Below, piece after piece: positions 43,246-51,950 of a DNA stretch of 64,000 bases (within the stretch, counting starts at the first letter, position 1; each line of letters opens with the position of its first letter). The notes beneath the pieces were generated by a model. The model did not search any database, had not been told where the DNA came from, and saw only the letters and a list, made by a program, of their open reading frames with translations. Source of the stretch: Mesorhizobium sp. M9A.F.Ca.ET.002.03.1.2 (lineage in GTDB: Bacteria > Pseudomonadota > Alphaproteobacteria > Rhizobiales > Rhizobiaceae); NCBI RefSeq assembly GCF_003952365.1, contig NZ_CP034443.1:310001-374000 (forward strand). Direction: 5' to 3'. The position numbers were made by a program, and so were the translations under genes.

Positions 43246-43715
43246 CAGGCGGCCGCCTTGACAGCGGACTTTGCGGCCGCGGGATCGACCCACAAGCCGA
43301 AGCCGACCGCAAGGCGGTTCCACCCATTGATGACATTGATCATCAATGTGAGTTTGACTTGTTCCTCGTCGGTGAACTGAGCCTTCACGGCTTCATAGGC
43401 ACTTTCCTGCCTATGTCCTTCGGAAAGACGCGTCAGAGCCTCGGTCCAGCCGAGCGCGGCGCGTTCGCGGTCCGTGTAGCAAGGGGCCTCGCGCCAAGCC
43501 GACAGCAGATAGATGCGCTGTTCGGTCTCTCCCTTGGCGCGCGCTTCCGCCGTATGCATATTGATGCAGTTGGCGCAGCCATTGATCTGGGAGGCACGGA
43601 TCTTCACGAGTTCGATAAGGCTGGGCTCGAGGCTGGAAGCGATGGCCATCGATGTGCCGGCCCAGCTCTTCATGAGTGAAGGGGCGGCAGCGAAGAGATC
43701 AAGTTTGGCAGTCAT
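43245..43715 (-). CDS. Carboxymuconolactone decarboxylase/AhpD-like protein
   Basis: A 156-residue all-helical protein with the redox motif CANCINMHTAEARAKG (CxxC followed by a proton-relay His), typical of AhpD-like peroxidase-linked proteins. It starts at the ATG at 43715, 4 bp after AAGGAGACG. ECF41 sigma factors are usually encoded beside and control a carboxymuconolactone decarboxylase-, oxidoreductase- or epimerase-type (COE) gene; this arrangement, with a one-base overlap, fits exactly. The natural substrate is unknown. Confidence 0.9.
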   Translation of the reverse strand: MTAKLDLFAAAPSLMKSWAGTSMAIASSLEPSLIELVKIRASQINGCANCINMHTAEARAKGETEQRIYLLSAWREAPCYTDRERAALGWTEALTRLSEGHRQESAYEAVKAQFTDEEQVKLTLMINVINGWNRLAVGFGLWVDPAAAKSAVKAAA

Positions 43716-43844
43716 GGTTCGTCTCCTTATGTTGGTTCCGACATCATGACGAGGCAGGGTCTGCCAGTGTGACATACACGACGCAATTTCTTGTTCGATG
43801 CCACCATGAGAGTCGTCCCGTGGCGGCGGCGCATCCGTGCGCAA

Positions 43845-44531
43845 TCAGACGCCGAGATAACGATCCTGCAGTTCAGGCGTGAGATCGACGGGACGGCCGG
43901 TCCAAACCGTCGTTCCCTTTTCGAGCACGAAACAGCGGTCGGCGGATGGCAGCAATTCGGCAAGCGTCTTGTCGACGATCAGGATCGATTGCCCTTCCGC
44001 CTTGAGCATACGGATGACCGTCCAGATGTCGTGACGGATCACCGGCGCCAATCCTTCGGTCGCCTCATCGAGGATAAGCAGGCGCGGATTGGTCATCAGT
44101 GCGCGGCCGATCGCCAGCATCTGCTGTTCACCGCCGGAAAGCGTCCGTGCCATCTGGTCACGCCGTTCGGCGAGCCGCGGAAACAGTCCGTTGATCTCCG
44201 CAAGCGACCAGCGGCCGGGGCGCGCGGCCGCGGAGAGATTTTCCGCAACGGTGAGGTTTTGAAAGCAGCGCCGCCCCTCCGGCACCAGCCCGATGCCGAG
44301 CCGCGCAATGCGGTGCGGACGCATCACCTGGATTTCGCTTCCGGCGAAATGGATTGTTCCGGATCGAGCCGGATTGAGCGCCAGGATGGAACGGATCGTG
44401 GTCGTCTTGCCCATGCCGTTGCGGCCCATCAGCGCCACGACCTCGCCTTCGGCGACGTCGAGCTCGACGCCGAATAGAGCCTGGCTAGCACCGTAGAAGG
44501 TTTCCAGTCCGGCGATTTCGAGGAGGCTCAT
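43845..44531 (-). CDS. Branched-chain amino acid-type ABC transporter ATP-binding protein, LivF family
   Basis: A 228-residue ATPase with Walker A (GRNGMGKTT), LSGGEQQM signature, Walker B (LLILDEATEGLAP) and the short C terminus typical of LivF. It is the last gene of the second Liv operon and overlaps the LivG gene by ATGA (44528-44531). Together the five genes make a complete importer next to an aryl-CoA ligase. Confidence 0.93.
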   Translation of the reverse strand: MSLLEIAGLETFYGASQALFGVELDVAEGEVVALMGRNGMGKTTTIRSILALNPARSGTIHFAGSEIQVMRPHRIARLGIGLVPEGRRCFQNLTVAENLSAAARPGRWSLAEINGLFPRLAERRDQMARTLSGGEQQMLAIGRALMTNPRLLILDEATEGLAPVIRHDIWTVIRMLKAEGQSILIVDKTLAELLPSADRCFVLEKGTTVWTGRPVDLTPELQDRYLGV

Positions 44532-45277
44532 GCCGGATCTCCCAGATAGGCGCGCCGCACTTCCGGATCGATACGGACCTGGTCGACCGTGCCGGAAGCG
44601 ATGATGCGCCCGTAGACGAGAACGGAGACCCGGTCGGCAAGCGCGAAGACCGCATACATGTCGTGCTCGACCAGGAGGATCGGCGCTTCCTCGCGCAGCC
44701 TGTCGAGGAAGCCCGTCAGCGAACGCGAGCCTTCCGGCCCCATGCCCGCCATCGGCTCATCGAGCAGGAAGGCTTGCGAGCCGAGCGCCAGCGCGATGGC
44801 GATCTCGAGCTGGCGCCGCTCGCCGTGCGAAAGCTCGGCGGCCGGGACGCGTGCGCGCGTCGCCAGCCCAACCCGCTCGAGCGACGCCATTGCGGGCTCG
44901 ATGAGCGACGCATCGCCCATCACCGGCCGGAAGAAACGGAAGGACGAGCCCTGTCGCGACTGCACGGCGAGCATGACGTTGCGCAGAGCGGAGAATTCCG
45001 GCGCCAGCGACGAGACCTGGAAGGATCGTCCTAATCCCATCCGGGCGCGTTCGACAACGCCGAGATGGCCGACCGGCCGGCCGAGAAAGTCGATATCGCC
45101 GCTGTCGGGCGCCAGCGTGCCTGCGATCTGATGGATAAGGGTCGACTTGCCCGCCCCGTTCGGGCCGATCAATGCATGGATCTCGCCCGGCTTCAGGTCG
45201 AGGCTTACATTCTCGGTGGCCTTCAACGCGCCGAAGCTCTTGCAAAGGTTGCGGACAGCAAGGACGGCATCAGCCAT
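44528..45277 (-). CDS. Branched-chain amino acid-type ABC transporter ATP-binding protein, LivG family
   Basis: A 249-residue ATPase: Walker A (GPNGAGKST), signature ELSHGERRQLEIA (LSHGE replacing LSGGQ), Walker B (AFLLDEPMAGMGPEG) and LVEHDMYAVF. The ATG at 45277 is used in place of an in-frame start at 45316 because the latter lies deep in livM; it still overlaps the livM stop by 8 bp. Confidence 0.92.
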   Translation of the reverse strand: MADAVLAVRNLCKSFGALKATENVSLDLKPGEIHALIGPNGAGKSTLIHQIAGTLAPDSGDIDFLGRPVGHLGVVERARMGLGRSFQVSSLAPEFSALRNVMLAVQSRQGSSFRFFRPVMGDASLIEPAMASLERVGLATRARVPAAELSHGERRQLEIAIALALGSQAFLLDEPMAGMGPEGSRSLTGFLDRLREEAPILLVEHDMYAVFALADRVSVLVYGRIIASGTVDQVRIDPEVRRAYLGDPA

Positions 45278-46256
45278 GACGCATTCTCCCCGCGAGAAAC
45301 CCGATGAGTCCGCCACGGGCGAACAGCACGACAGCCAGGAGAGCGAGGCCGAGGAAGAACTGCCAGCGTTCGGTCAGCCCGCCGAGGACGAATTCGAACA
45401 CCACGAACAGCATCGCGCCCGCCACCGGTCCCCACAGCCGGCCGACGCCCCCGAGAACGACGATGATGATGAGTTCGCCCGACATGTGCCAGGACAGCAT
45501 CGACGGGCTCACGAAGCGATTGAGGTCGGCATAAAGCGCACCGGAGAGCGCTGTGATCATGCCGGAGATGATGAAGGCGACGAGCCTTATCCGAAACGGC
45601 GCGATGCCGATCGACGCAACGCGCAGTTCGTTCTGACGGGATGCCTGGAGCGCGGCGCCGAAGCGCGACCCCCTGATCAGCGCGAAGATCAGGAGCGCCG
45701 TCAGAAGCAAAGCGTAGCAGACGAGGAAATAGTTGATCGGTATGAGCGTGTTTATGCCCGGTGCCACGTTGCGGATCGTGATCGACAATCCATCCTCGCC
45801 GCCATAGGCGGGCCAGGAGATCGCGAAATAGTAGGTCATCTGTGCGAAGGCCAGCGTGATCATGATGAAGTAGACGCCGGAGGTGCGCAGGCTGATCACG
45901 CCGATGGCGGCCGCCAGCAGCCCGCCCGCGAGAACCGCCACCGACCAGACCACCAGCATCTGGTTGGTGCCCGGCAGGGTGAACAGGCCAAGATTGAGTG
46001 GCTGGCCGGCAAAGGCGTGGCTGGCGAGAATGCCTGCCGCGTAGCCGCCGGCGCCGAAGAAGGCGGCATGGCCGAACGAGACCAGCCCGCCCAGGCCAAG
46101 CGCCAGGTTGAGCCCAACCGCGGCGAGACCCAGGATCGCCATGCGGGTGGCCAGCGTTACATAGAAAGGCTTGCCGAGCTGGAGCGCCAAAAAGGGCATC
46201 GCCAGCAGGATCAGGGCCAGCGTGACGTTGATCGCGGTTTCGCGGGAGATCGTCAT
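45270..46256 (-). CDS. Branched-chain amino acid-type ABC transporter permease, LivM family
   Basis: A 328-residue multi-helix permease with GLGGLVSFGHAAFFGAGGYA (LivM signature) and VLGGVGRLWGPVAGAMLFVV near the C terminus. It begins 4 bp after the LivH gene. Long open frames on the opposite strand here are GC-rich antisense artefacts. Confidence 0.93.
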   Translation of the reverse strand: MTISRETAINVTLALILLAMPFLALQLGKPFYVTLATRMAILGLAAVGLNLALGLGGLVSFGHAAFFGAGGYAAGILASHAFAGQPLNLGLFTLPGTNQMLVVWSVAVLAGGLLAAAIGVISLRTSGVYFIMITLAFAQMTYYFAISWPAYGGEDGLSITIRNVAPGINTLIPINYFLVCYALLLTALLIFALIRGSRFGAALQASRQNELRVASIGIAPFRIRLVAFIISGMITALSGALYADLNRFVSPSMLSWHMSGELIIIVVLGGVGRLWGPVAGAMLFVVFEFVLGGLTERWQFFLGLALLAVVLFARGGLIGFLAGRMRHG

Positions 46257-46260
46257 CGGT

Positions 46261-47181
46261 TCATCCCCTCGCCGCGAACAGGCCCTGTGGCCGCACCGCG
46301 AGGATGGCCGCCATAACGATGTAGATCAGCATCGAGGCCAACGCGCCGCCGACGAGGCCGGCCTGCGACGGGTTCATGAGGAGGCCGAAGAGTTGTGGCA
46401 GCAGGAAGCGCCCCATCGTGTCGACGAGGCCGACGACGAGTGCGCCCACGAGCGCGCCCTTGATCGAACCGATGCCGCCGATCACTATGACGACGAAGGC
46501 AAGGATGAGCACCGGCTCGCCCATGCCGACCTGCACCGATTGCAGCGCGCCGACCAGCGCGCCGGCGAGCCCGGCCAGCCCTGCTCCGAGCGCAAAGACG
46601 ACGGTATAGAGCGTGCGGATGTCGACGCCGAGCGCGCCGATCATTTCGCGATCAGATTCGCCGGCGCGGATTCGCATGCCGAGCCGCGTCTTGGAGATCA
46701 GCAGGAAAAGCCCAACCGCCACCGCGACGCCGACGCCGATGATCGCGAGGCGGTAGAGCTGATACCGCGAGCCGCCGGGGATTGGCACGGTCCCCCGAAG
46801 CAGTGGCGGAATGTCGAGGTAGAGCGGAAAAGAACCGAACAGCCAGCGCGTGCCTTCGGAAAAGATCAGGATCAATGCGAAGGTCGCCAACACCTGGTCG
46901 AGATGGTCGCGCTCGTAGAGACGGCGAATGACAAGGATCTCGATGATCGCGCCGGCGGCAGCTGCCGCCGCGAGGCTGGCGGCGAGCCCGAGCCAGAACG
47001 AGCCGGTGGCCGCCGCGACCGTGGCGCACGCGAAGGCGCCGACCATGTAGAGCGATCCATGGGTAAGGTTGATCAGCCCCATGACGCCGAAGATGAGCGT
47101 CAGGCCGGCGGCCATGAGGAACAGCATCACGCCGAGCTGCAGCCCGTTGAGCACCTGTTCGATGAAAAGAGCGGTTTGCAA
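46261..47181 (-). CDS. Branched-chain amino acid-type ABC transporter permease, LivH family
   Basis: A 306-residue permease with GVMGLINLTHGSLYMVGAFA (LivH signature) and VIVIGGIGSIKGALVGALVV. It lies 156 bp downstream of the solute-binding protein gene; that gap contains short GC-rich inverted segments that may adjust the amount of message downstream of the binding protein. Confidence 0.93.
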   Translation of the reverse strand: MQTALFIEQVLNGLQLGVMLFLMAAGLTLIFGVMGLINLTHGSLYMVGAFACATVAAATGSFWLGLAASLAAAAAAGAIIEILVIRRLYERDHLDQVLATFALILIFSEGTRWLFGSFPLYLDIPPLLRGTVPIPGGSRYQLYRLAIIGVGVAVAVGLFLLISKTRLGMRIRAGESDREMIGALGVDIRTLYTVVFALGAGLAGLAGALVGALQSVQVGMGEPVLILAFVVIVIGGIGSIKGALVGALVVGLVDTMGRFLLPQLFGLLMNPSQAGLVGGALASMLIYIVMAAILAVRPQGLFAARG

Positions 47182-47337
47182 GGTCAGTCAGGCTCTTCTG
47201 GTCAAATTGCAGGAGGCACACCAGATCGCTGCCGTGCAGCAGCGGGAGAGGGGTGGAGGCCACAGGGAAGCCGGCAGGAGATACGGCTCATCATCCCCTG
47301 CCGGTACCATCTCCCCACAAGCGGAGAGAAGGCATGA

Positions 47338-48477
47338 TCATTTCATCGCGCAGTCGGCCGCGTAGGCGTCCTGGTGCTTCTCGAAGGCGGTGCCGATAAT
47401 TTTGTTGGTGAGGCCGCCGTTCTCCTTGATCACCTCGCGCACATAGATGGTCTGGATCGGATGGTTGTTGTTGCCGAACTCGAAGTCCCCGCGCACGGAT
47501 TCGAAATCGGCTTCCTTCAGCGCGGCGCGGAAGGCGTCGGCGTCCTTGACGCTCGCCTTGGCCGCGGCCGAGAGGATCAGGTTCGCCGTGTCGTAGCCCT
47601 GGCTGGCATAGAGCGAGGGCAGACGCCCATATTCGGCCTGAAAGGCCGCGACGAAGGTCTTGTTGGCCTCATTGTCGATGTCCTTGCTCCACTGCGAGGA
47701 GTTTTTGACGCCCAGGGCGGCGTCACCAACCGCGGCGAGTATGTCCTGGCTGAGCGAGAAGCCGGGACCCATGATCGGGATGCCGACGTCGGACTGGGCA
47801 TACTGCTTCATGAAGGCGATGCCCATGCCGCCTGGCAGGAAGAAGAACACGGAGTCGGCGCCGGAGGCGCGGATCTGCGCGATTTCGGCGGCATAGTCCG
47901 TCTGGCCGACCTGGGTGTAGATTTCGCCGGCAAGCTCGCCCTTGTAGAAGCGCTTGAAGCCGGTCAGGGCGTCCGTCCCGGCGGGATAGTTCGGCGCCAT
48001 GATGAAAGTTTTCTTGTAATCCTGGTTGGCGTACTGGCCCATGGCCTCGTGCAGATTGTCGTTCTGCCAGGCGACGTTGAAGTAATTCTCGTGGCACTGC
48101 GCGCCGGCCAGCGCCGAGGGTCCGGCATTCGGCGACAGGTAGAACTTGCCCTGCGCAACCGCGCTCGGAACAACGGCCATGGCTAGATTCGACCAGATGA
48201 TCCCGGTCAGGATGTCGACCTGGTCGGACTGGATCATCTTGTCGGCGATCTGCACCGCGAGTTCCGGCTTCTGGCCGTCATCCTCGATCACGACCTCGAT
48301 CTCGCTGTTGCCGGCCTTTTTGAGCGCCAGCATGAAGCCGTCGCGCACATCAATGCCAAGGCCCGCGCCGCCGCCCGAAAGCGTCGTGATCATGCCGACC
48401 TTGATCGGCTCGGCCGAAGCGAGACCGGATACGCCCATTAAAAGCGCCACGAGGCTTGCTGCAATCAGGTTCTTCAT
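47338..48477 (-). CDS. Periplasmic solute-binding protein of the second Liv-type importer
   Basis: A 379-residue type I binding protein with a signal peptide (MKNLIAASLVALLMGVSGLA, cleavage after SA) and the peripla_BP_6 pattern (KVGMITTLSGGGAGLGIDVR near the start; VFFFLPGGMGIAFMKQY in the middle). The ATG at 48477 follows GGGAG. It is the first gene of the operon and follows, on the same strand, the aryl-CoA ligase. Binding proteins in this context often take aromatic or aminobenzoic acids; this is inferred from the neighbours. Confidence 0.91.
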   Translation of the reverse strand: MKNLIAASLVALLMGVSGLASAEPIKVGMITTLSGGGAGLGIDVRDGFMLALKKAGNSEIEVVIEDDGQKPELAVQIADKMIQSDQVDILTGIIWSNLAMAVVPSAVAQGKFYLSPNAGPSALAGAQCHENYFNVAWQNDNLHEAMGQYANQDYKKTFIMAPNYPAGTDALTGFKRFYKGELAGEIYTQVGQTDYAAEIAQIRASGADSVFFFLPGGMGIAFMKQYAQSDVGIPIMGPGFSLSQDILAAVGDAALGVKNSSQWSKDIDNEANKTFVAAFQAEYGRLPSLYASQGYDTANLILSAAAKASVKDADAFRAALKEADFESVRGDFEFGNNNHPIQTIYVREVIKENGGLTNKIIGTAFEKHQDAYAADCAMK

Positions 48478-48681
48478 AGTGTTACTCCCGTTGTTATCTG
48501 TATCGTTGTCTGGACCCTCTGGGGTCCTCACGATGAAAGAATCCCCGTGGCTTTGCCAGCCCGGACGAAATATTTTGTTGTTGAACCGCAGCGCGGCCGA
48601 TGGTTCAGAACTCCATCCTCGCTGTGATCCGTTCGACGGCGATCATGTGATCGATGCCGTTGTCCTGCGCTGTTCTTGCCA

Positions 48682-50307
48682 TCAGCCTTGCTCGTCGCGC
48701 AGGCGAAAGCGCTGGATCTTTCCCGTCTGCGTTTTCGGCAGTGTGGCGACGAACTTGACCGAGCGCGGATATTTGTACGGCGCGATGACCGCCTTGACGT
48801 GCTCCTGCAGGAGCCGTGCCGTCTCTCTGTCTGCCGAAGCGCCTTCGACGAGCACGACATGCGCTTCGACGATCTGGCCGCGCTCCTCGTCCGCCGCGCC
48901 GATGACGGCGCATTCGAGCACAAGCTCGTGAGCCAGCAGCGCGGCTTCCACCTCCGGACCGGCGATATTGTAGCCGGAAGACAGGATCATGTCGTCAGCG
49001 CGGGCGGCGAAGCGGAAGCGTCCGTCCTCGTCCTGGATGAAGGCGTCGCCGGTCAGGTTCCAGCCGTTTCGGACATATTCCCGCTGGCGCTCGTCGGAGA
49101 GGTAGCGGCAACCTGTCGGACCGCGCACGGCGAGCTTGCCGATCGTACCGCGCGGCATCTCGTTCATCTGGTCGTCGACGATCTTCGCCTCGTAACCGGT
49201 TACCGGCCTTCCAGTCACGCCCGGCATGCGATCGTCGAGCCGATTGGTGATGAAGATGTGCAGCATTTCGGTGGCGCCGATACCGTCGAGGATCGGCTTG
49301 CCGGTCTTATGCGTCCACTCGTCGTAGACAGGCGCGGGCAAGGTCTCGCCGGCAGAGACGGCGATGCGCAGCGAAGAGAGATTGGCGCCCTCGTCCATTG
49401 CCTTCATCATGGCGCGATAGGCGCTCGGTGCGGTGAACGAGATCGTCGCGTGATACGTCTCGATGATCTCGACCATGTTGGGTGGCGTCGCGTTTTCCAG
49501 AAGCGTCGCTGCGGCGCCGAAGCGCAGCGGAAAGACCGCGAGCCCACCGAGCCCGAAAGTGAAGGCGAGCGGCGGCGAGCCGACGAAGACGTCGTCCGGC
49601 GTCACGCCCAGAATTTCCTTCGCATAGCCGTCGGCGATGATCAGGATGTCGCGATGGAAATGCATCGTTGCCTTGGGAACGCCGGTGGTGCCCGAGGTGA
49701 AGCCAAGCAGCGCAACATCGTCCCGGCCGGTCTTCACCGCCTCGAACCTGACCTGCTTGTCGAGCGCAACGCGGTCGAGTTCGGCGTCATGGTTGGCGGT
49801 GCCGTCGAAGCCGACCACCTGCTTCAGGAAGCGGCTATCCTTTGCGCAGGCGACGATCTCGTCCTTGATGCGCGTGTCGCAAAGTGCAAGCGTGATCTTC
49901 GCCTTGTCGACGATCTTTGCCAACTCACCGGCGCGCAGCATCGGCATGGTGTTGACCACCACCGCGCCAGCCTTGGTTGCGGCCAGCCAGCATGCGACCA
50001 TCGCCGGGTTGTTGGGCGAGCGGATCAGGATGCGATTGCCGGGCTTGACGCCGTAGTTCTCGACCAGCGTGCGGGCAAGCCGGTTGGTCCAGTCCGTCAG
50101 TTCCTTGTAGGTGCGTCGGCGGCCATTGCCGATCAGCGCGGTGTGGTCGCCGAAGCCCCTCTCCACCATGCGGTCGGTCAGCTCGACCGCGCAATTCAGC
50201 TGGTCGGGATAGTCGAAGCCGTCCTGTGGCAGGTCCGGCCACTCGTCCTGCGGCGGCAGGTGGTCACGGCAGAAGGTGTCGGTATGGGCGGTTGGTCCGA
50301 GTTTCAT
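48682..50307 (-). CDS. Aryl-CoA ligase, benzoate/2-aminobenzoate-CoA ligase type
   Basis: A 541-residue acyl-activating enzyme that forms an acyl-adenylate and then a CoA thioester. Core motifs: GFTSGTTGVPKATMHFHRD (P-loop), GIGATEMLHIF (A5), TGDAFIQDEDGRFRFAARAD (A7/A8), and the catalytic Lys in PKTQTGKIQRF (A10). The sequence pattern is closest to benzoate- and 2-aminobenzoate-CoA ligases. The ATG at 50307 has GGGAG upstream; the open frame to 50529 has no such support. Next to a Liv importer and divergent from a kynurenine-formamidase-like gene, it would act on an imported or kynurenine-derived aromatic acid such as anthranilate. Confidence 0.87.
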   Translation of the reverse strand: MKLGPTAHTDTFCRDHLPPQDEWPDLPQDGFDYPDQLNCAVELTDRMVERGFGDHTALIGNGRRRTYKELTDWTNRLARTLVENYGVKPGNRILIRSPNNPAMVACWLAATKAGAVVVNTMPMLRAGELAKIVDKAKITLALCDTRIKDEIVACAKDSRFLKQVVGFDGTANHDAELDRVALDKQVRFEAVKTGRDDVALLGFTSGTTGVPKATMHFHRDILIIADGYAKEILGVTPDDVFVGSPPLAFTFGLGGLAVFPLRFGAAATLLENATPPNMVEIIETYHATISFTAPSAYRAMMKAMDEGANLSSLRIAVSAGETLPAPVYDEWTHKTGKPILDGIGATEMLHIFITNRLDDRMPGVTGRPVTGYEAKIVDDQMNEMPRGTIGKLAVRGPTGCRYLSDERQREYVRNGWNLTGDAFIQDEDGRFRFAARADDMILSSGYNIAGPEVEAALLAHELVLECAVIGAADEERGQIVEAHVVLVEGASADRETARLLQEHVKAVIAPYKYPRSVKFVATLPKTQTGKIQRFRLRDEQG

Positions 50308-50746
50308 GCCGCCACTCCCACGATTGCGCAAACCATCCTGATGTGAGGGTGCTGAATCGACAAGCGACAATCCATGTTCTTCATGCTCCCATCGTCTGGC
50401 GCGCGATCGCCTTCTGGACGTCCAACGCGCCCTCGTAAATGCGCAGTACGCGGATCGCGATAGAGGCCCTCGACGACGCGCCCCCTTGCGCATGCCGCCG
50501 CCCCTATGAGCTACGCCCTCTGTCGACACCGCCTGCGCCCGGTCGGTGGCGTAAAGCCTGCCATCGCAGCGTCTCTCGTAACCCGCACAATACCGGAATC
50601 CCCTGGTCCAGACAGCGCGTTTCGACGGCAGGATGACATCGAACCGGATTTATTCAAGCATGAACTTTCATGGTTGAAATATTCGCTGCATCTGGACAGA
50701 TTGGCACAGCCGGGCAATTGAAGCCTGTATCGAGCGGGAGAGGGTA
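50308..50746. other. Divergent intergenic region
   Basis: About 440 bp between the aryl-CoA ligase gene and the divergent hydrolase gene, likely holding both promoters. I see no strong palindrome or small gene. Confidence 0.4.
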
Positions 50747-51577
50747 ATGATCTACCGTCGCGTTGAAGACTGGGACGACGCCTATGCGAACGGTCCCAAC
50801 ATCCCGGGCGGCGACCGCTGGCCCGGCCTGTGGGTGGAGCAGGCCAAGGCATTTCGCGACAAGCTCTCAGCCACGGGAAGGATGAAGCTCGATCTTTCCT
50901 ATGGCGACCGGCCGCGCAACCGCTTCGATCTGTTCTTGCCCGAAGGCGAGCCGAAAGGGCTCGTCGTGTTCGTTCATGGCGGCTATTGGGTACGTTTCGA
51001 CAAAAGCCTCTGGTCGCATCTGGCGCAAGGCAGCCTCGCACGCGGCCATGCGGTCGCGATGCCCTCCTACACGCTCTGTCCCGATATCCGCATCTCCGGC
51101 ATAGTGACGGAAGTCGCGGCGGCGATCGAGGCTACCGCGAGAATGATAGGAGGGCCGATCCGCCTCGCCGGTCATTCCGCGGGCGGGCATCTCGCCTCGC
51201 GGATGATTACGACGTCCGCGCCGATTTCGCGGGACGTGCAGCGGCGGATTGTATCCACGGTGTCGATTTCCGGGCTCCACGATCTGCGGCCGCTGATGAA
51301 CATCGCTGCCAATGCCGATCTCAAGATCGACCGGGAAGAAGCAATGGCGGAAAGCCCTGCCCTGCTCGAGCCCATGGCGGGAGCGCGATTGGCCTGCTGG
51401 GTCGGCGCGGGCGAGCGCGCCGAGTTCATCCGGCAGAACGCCCTGCTCGCCAACATCTGGACCGGCCTCTGTGCATGGACGTCAGCTATCGAGGAGCCAG
51501 ACCGGCACCATTTCAACGTCATCGACGGGCTTGCCGATCCTGACCACGCCCTGACGAGAACTTTGTTGACAGGCTGA
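50747..51577 (+). CDS. Alpha/beta hydrolase resembling kynurenine formamidase
   Basis: A 276-residue serine hydrolase. FVHGGYWVRFDKSLWSHLA provides the HGGYW oxyanion motif typical of the KynB-like/arylformamidase alpha/beta-hydrolase group; LAGHSAGGHLASRM has the nucleophile Ser; the C-terminal His is in RHHFNVIDGLADPDH. Such enzymes hydrolyse N-formylkynurenine, or related amides, to kynurenine. An AGGGTA-type ribosome site precedes the ATG. With an aryl-CoA ligase and a RAM-domain gene alongside, the locus may process tryptophan-derived anthranilate, although no kynureninase or tryptophan dioxygenase is present. Confidence 0.8.
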   Translation: MIYRRVEDWDDAYANGPNIPGGDRWPGLWVEQAKAFRDKLSATGRMKLDLSYGDRPRNRFDLFLPEGEPKGLVVFVHGGYWVRFDKSLWSHLAQGSLARGHAVAMPSYTLCPDIRISGIVTEVAAAIEATARMIGGPIRLAGHSAGGHLASRMITTSAPISRDVQRRIVSTVSISGLHDLRPLMNIAANADLKIDREEAMAESPALLEPMAGARLACWVGAGERAEFIRQNALLANIWTGLCAWTSAIEEPDRHHFNVIDGLADPDHALTRTLLTG

Positions 51578-51652
51578 AGGCGACGCCTGACTCTGGCCGG
51601 GGATTTGCTGAGGCAGCGGCCCGAAGGGCCGGACTGCAATGCGAGGAATACG

Positions 51653-51889
51653 ATGAGACCGGTTTTCGTGCAGCTTCAATGTTCGCCTGGCAAGACCTAC
51701 GAAGTTGCCGACGAGTTGTTCGAGCGTGAGGTTGCGTCCGAACTCTATTCGACCAGCGGCGATTATGACCTGCTGATGAAGGTCTATATCGAAGATGACG
51801 TCGATATCGGCAAATTCATCAACGAGAATGTTGCCAATGTGCCGGGCATCGTCCGCTCGCTGACGACGCTGACCTTCAAAGCGTTCTGA
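51653..51889 (+). CDS. Stand-alone Lrp/AsnC ligand-binding (RAM) domain protein
   Basis: A 78-residue protein (MRPVFVQLQCSPGKTYEVAD to SLTTLTFKAF) that is a complete RAM/ACT-like domain without the usual helix-turn-helix half. Such stand-alone domains form amino acid-binding oligomers and may modulate full-length Lrp proteins. The ATG at 51653 with GAGGA upstream is preferred over 51605. It lies 75 bp after the hydrolase gene and is probably co-transcribed with it, fitting an amino-acid-responsive locus. Confidence 0.85.
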   Translation: MRPVFVQLQCSPGKTYEVADELFEREVASELYSTSGDYDLLMKVYIEDDVDIGKFINENVANVPGIVRSLTTLTFKAF

Positions 51890-51950
51890 GGCTCCCGAGG
51901 ACATTTCCGTTTCACAGGCACCGCGCCAATCGCATTCTCGCGCCGATGAT

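Noticed and set aside
45147..46316. 389-codon plus-strand frame, and similar long frames at 46171-47337 and 48676-50346
   Set aside because: They are antisense to well-conserved Liv permease and CoA ligase genes and have no domain.
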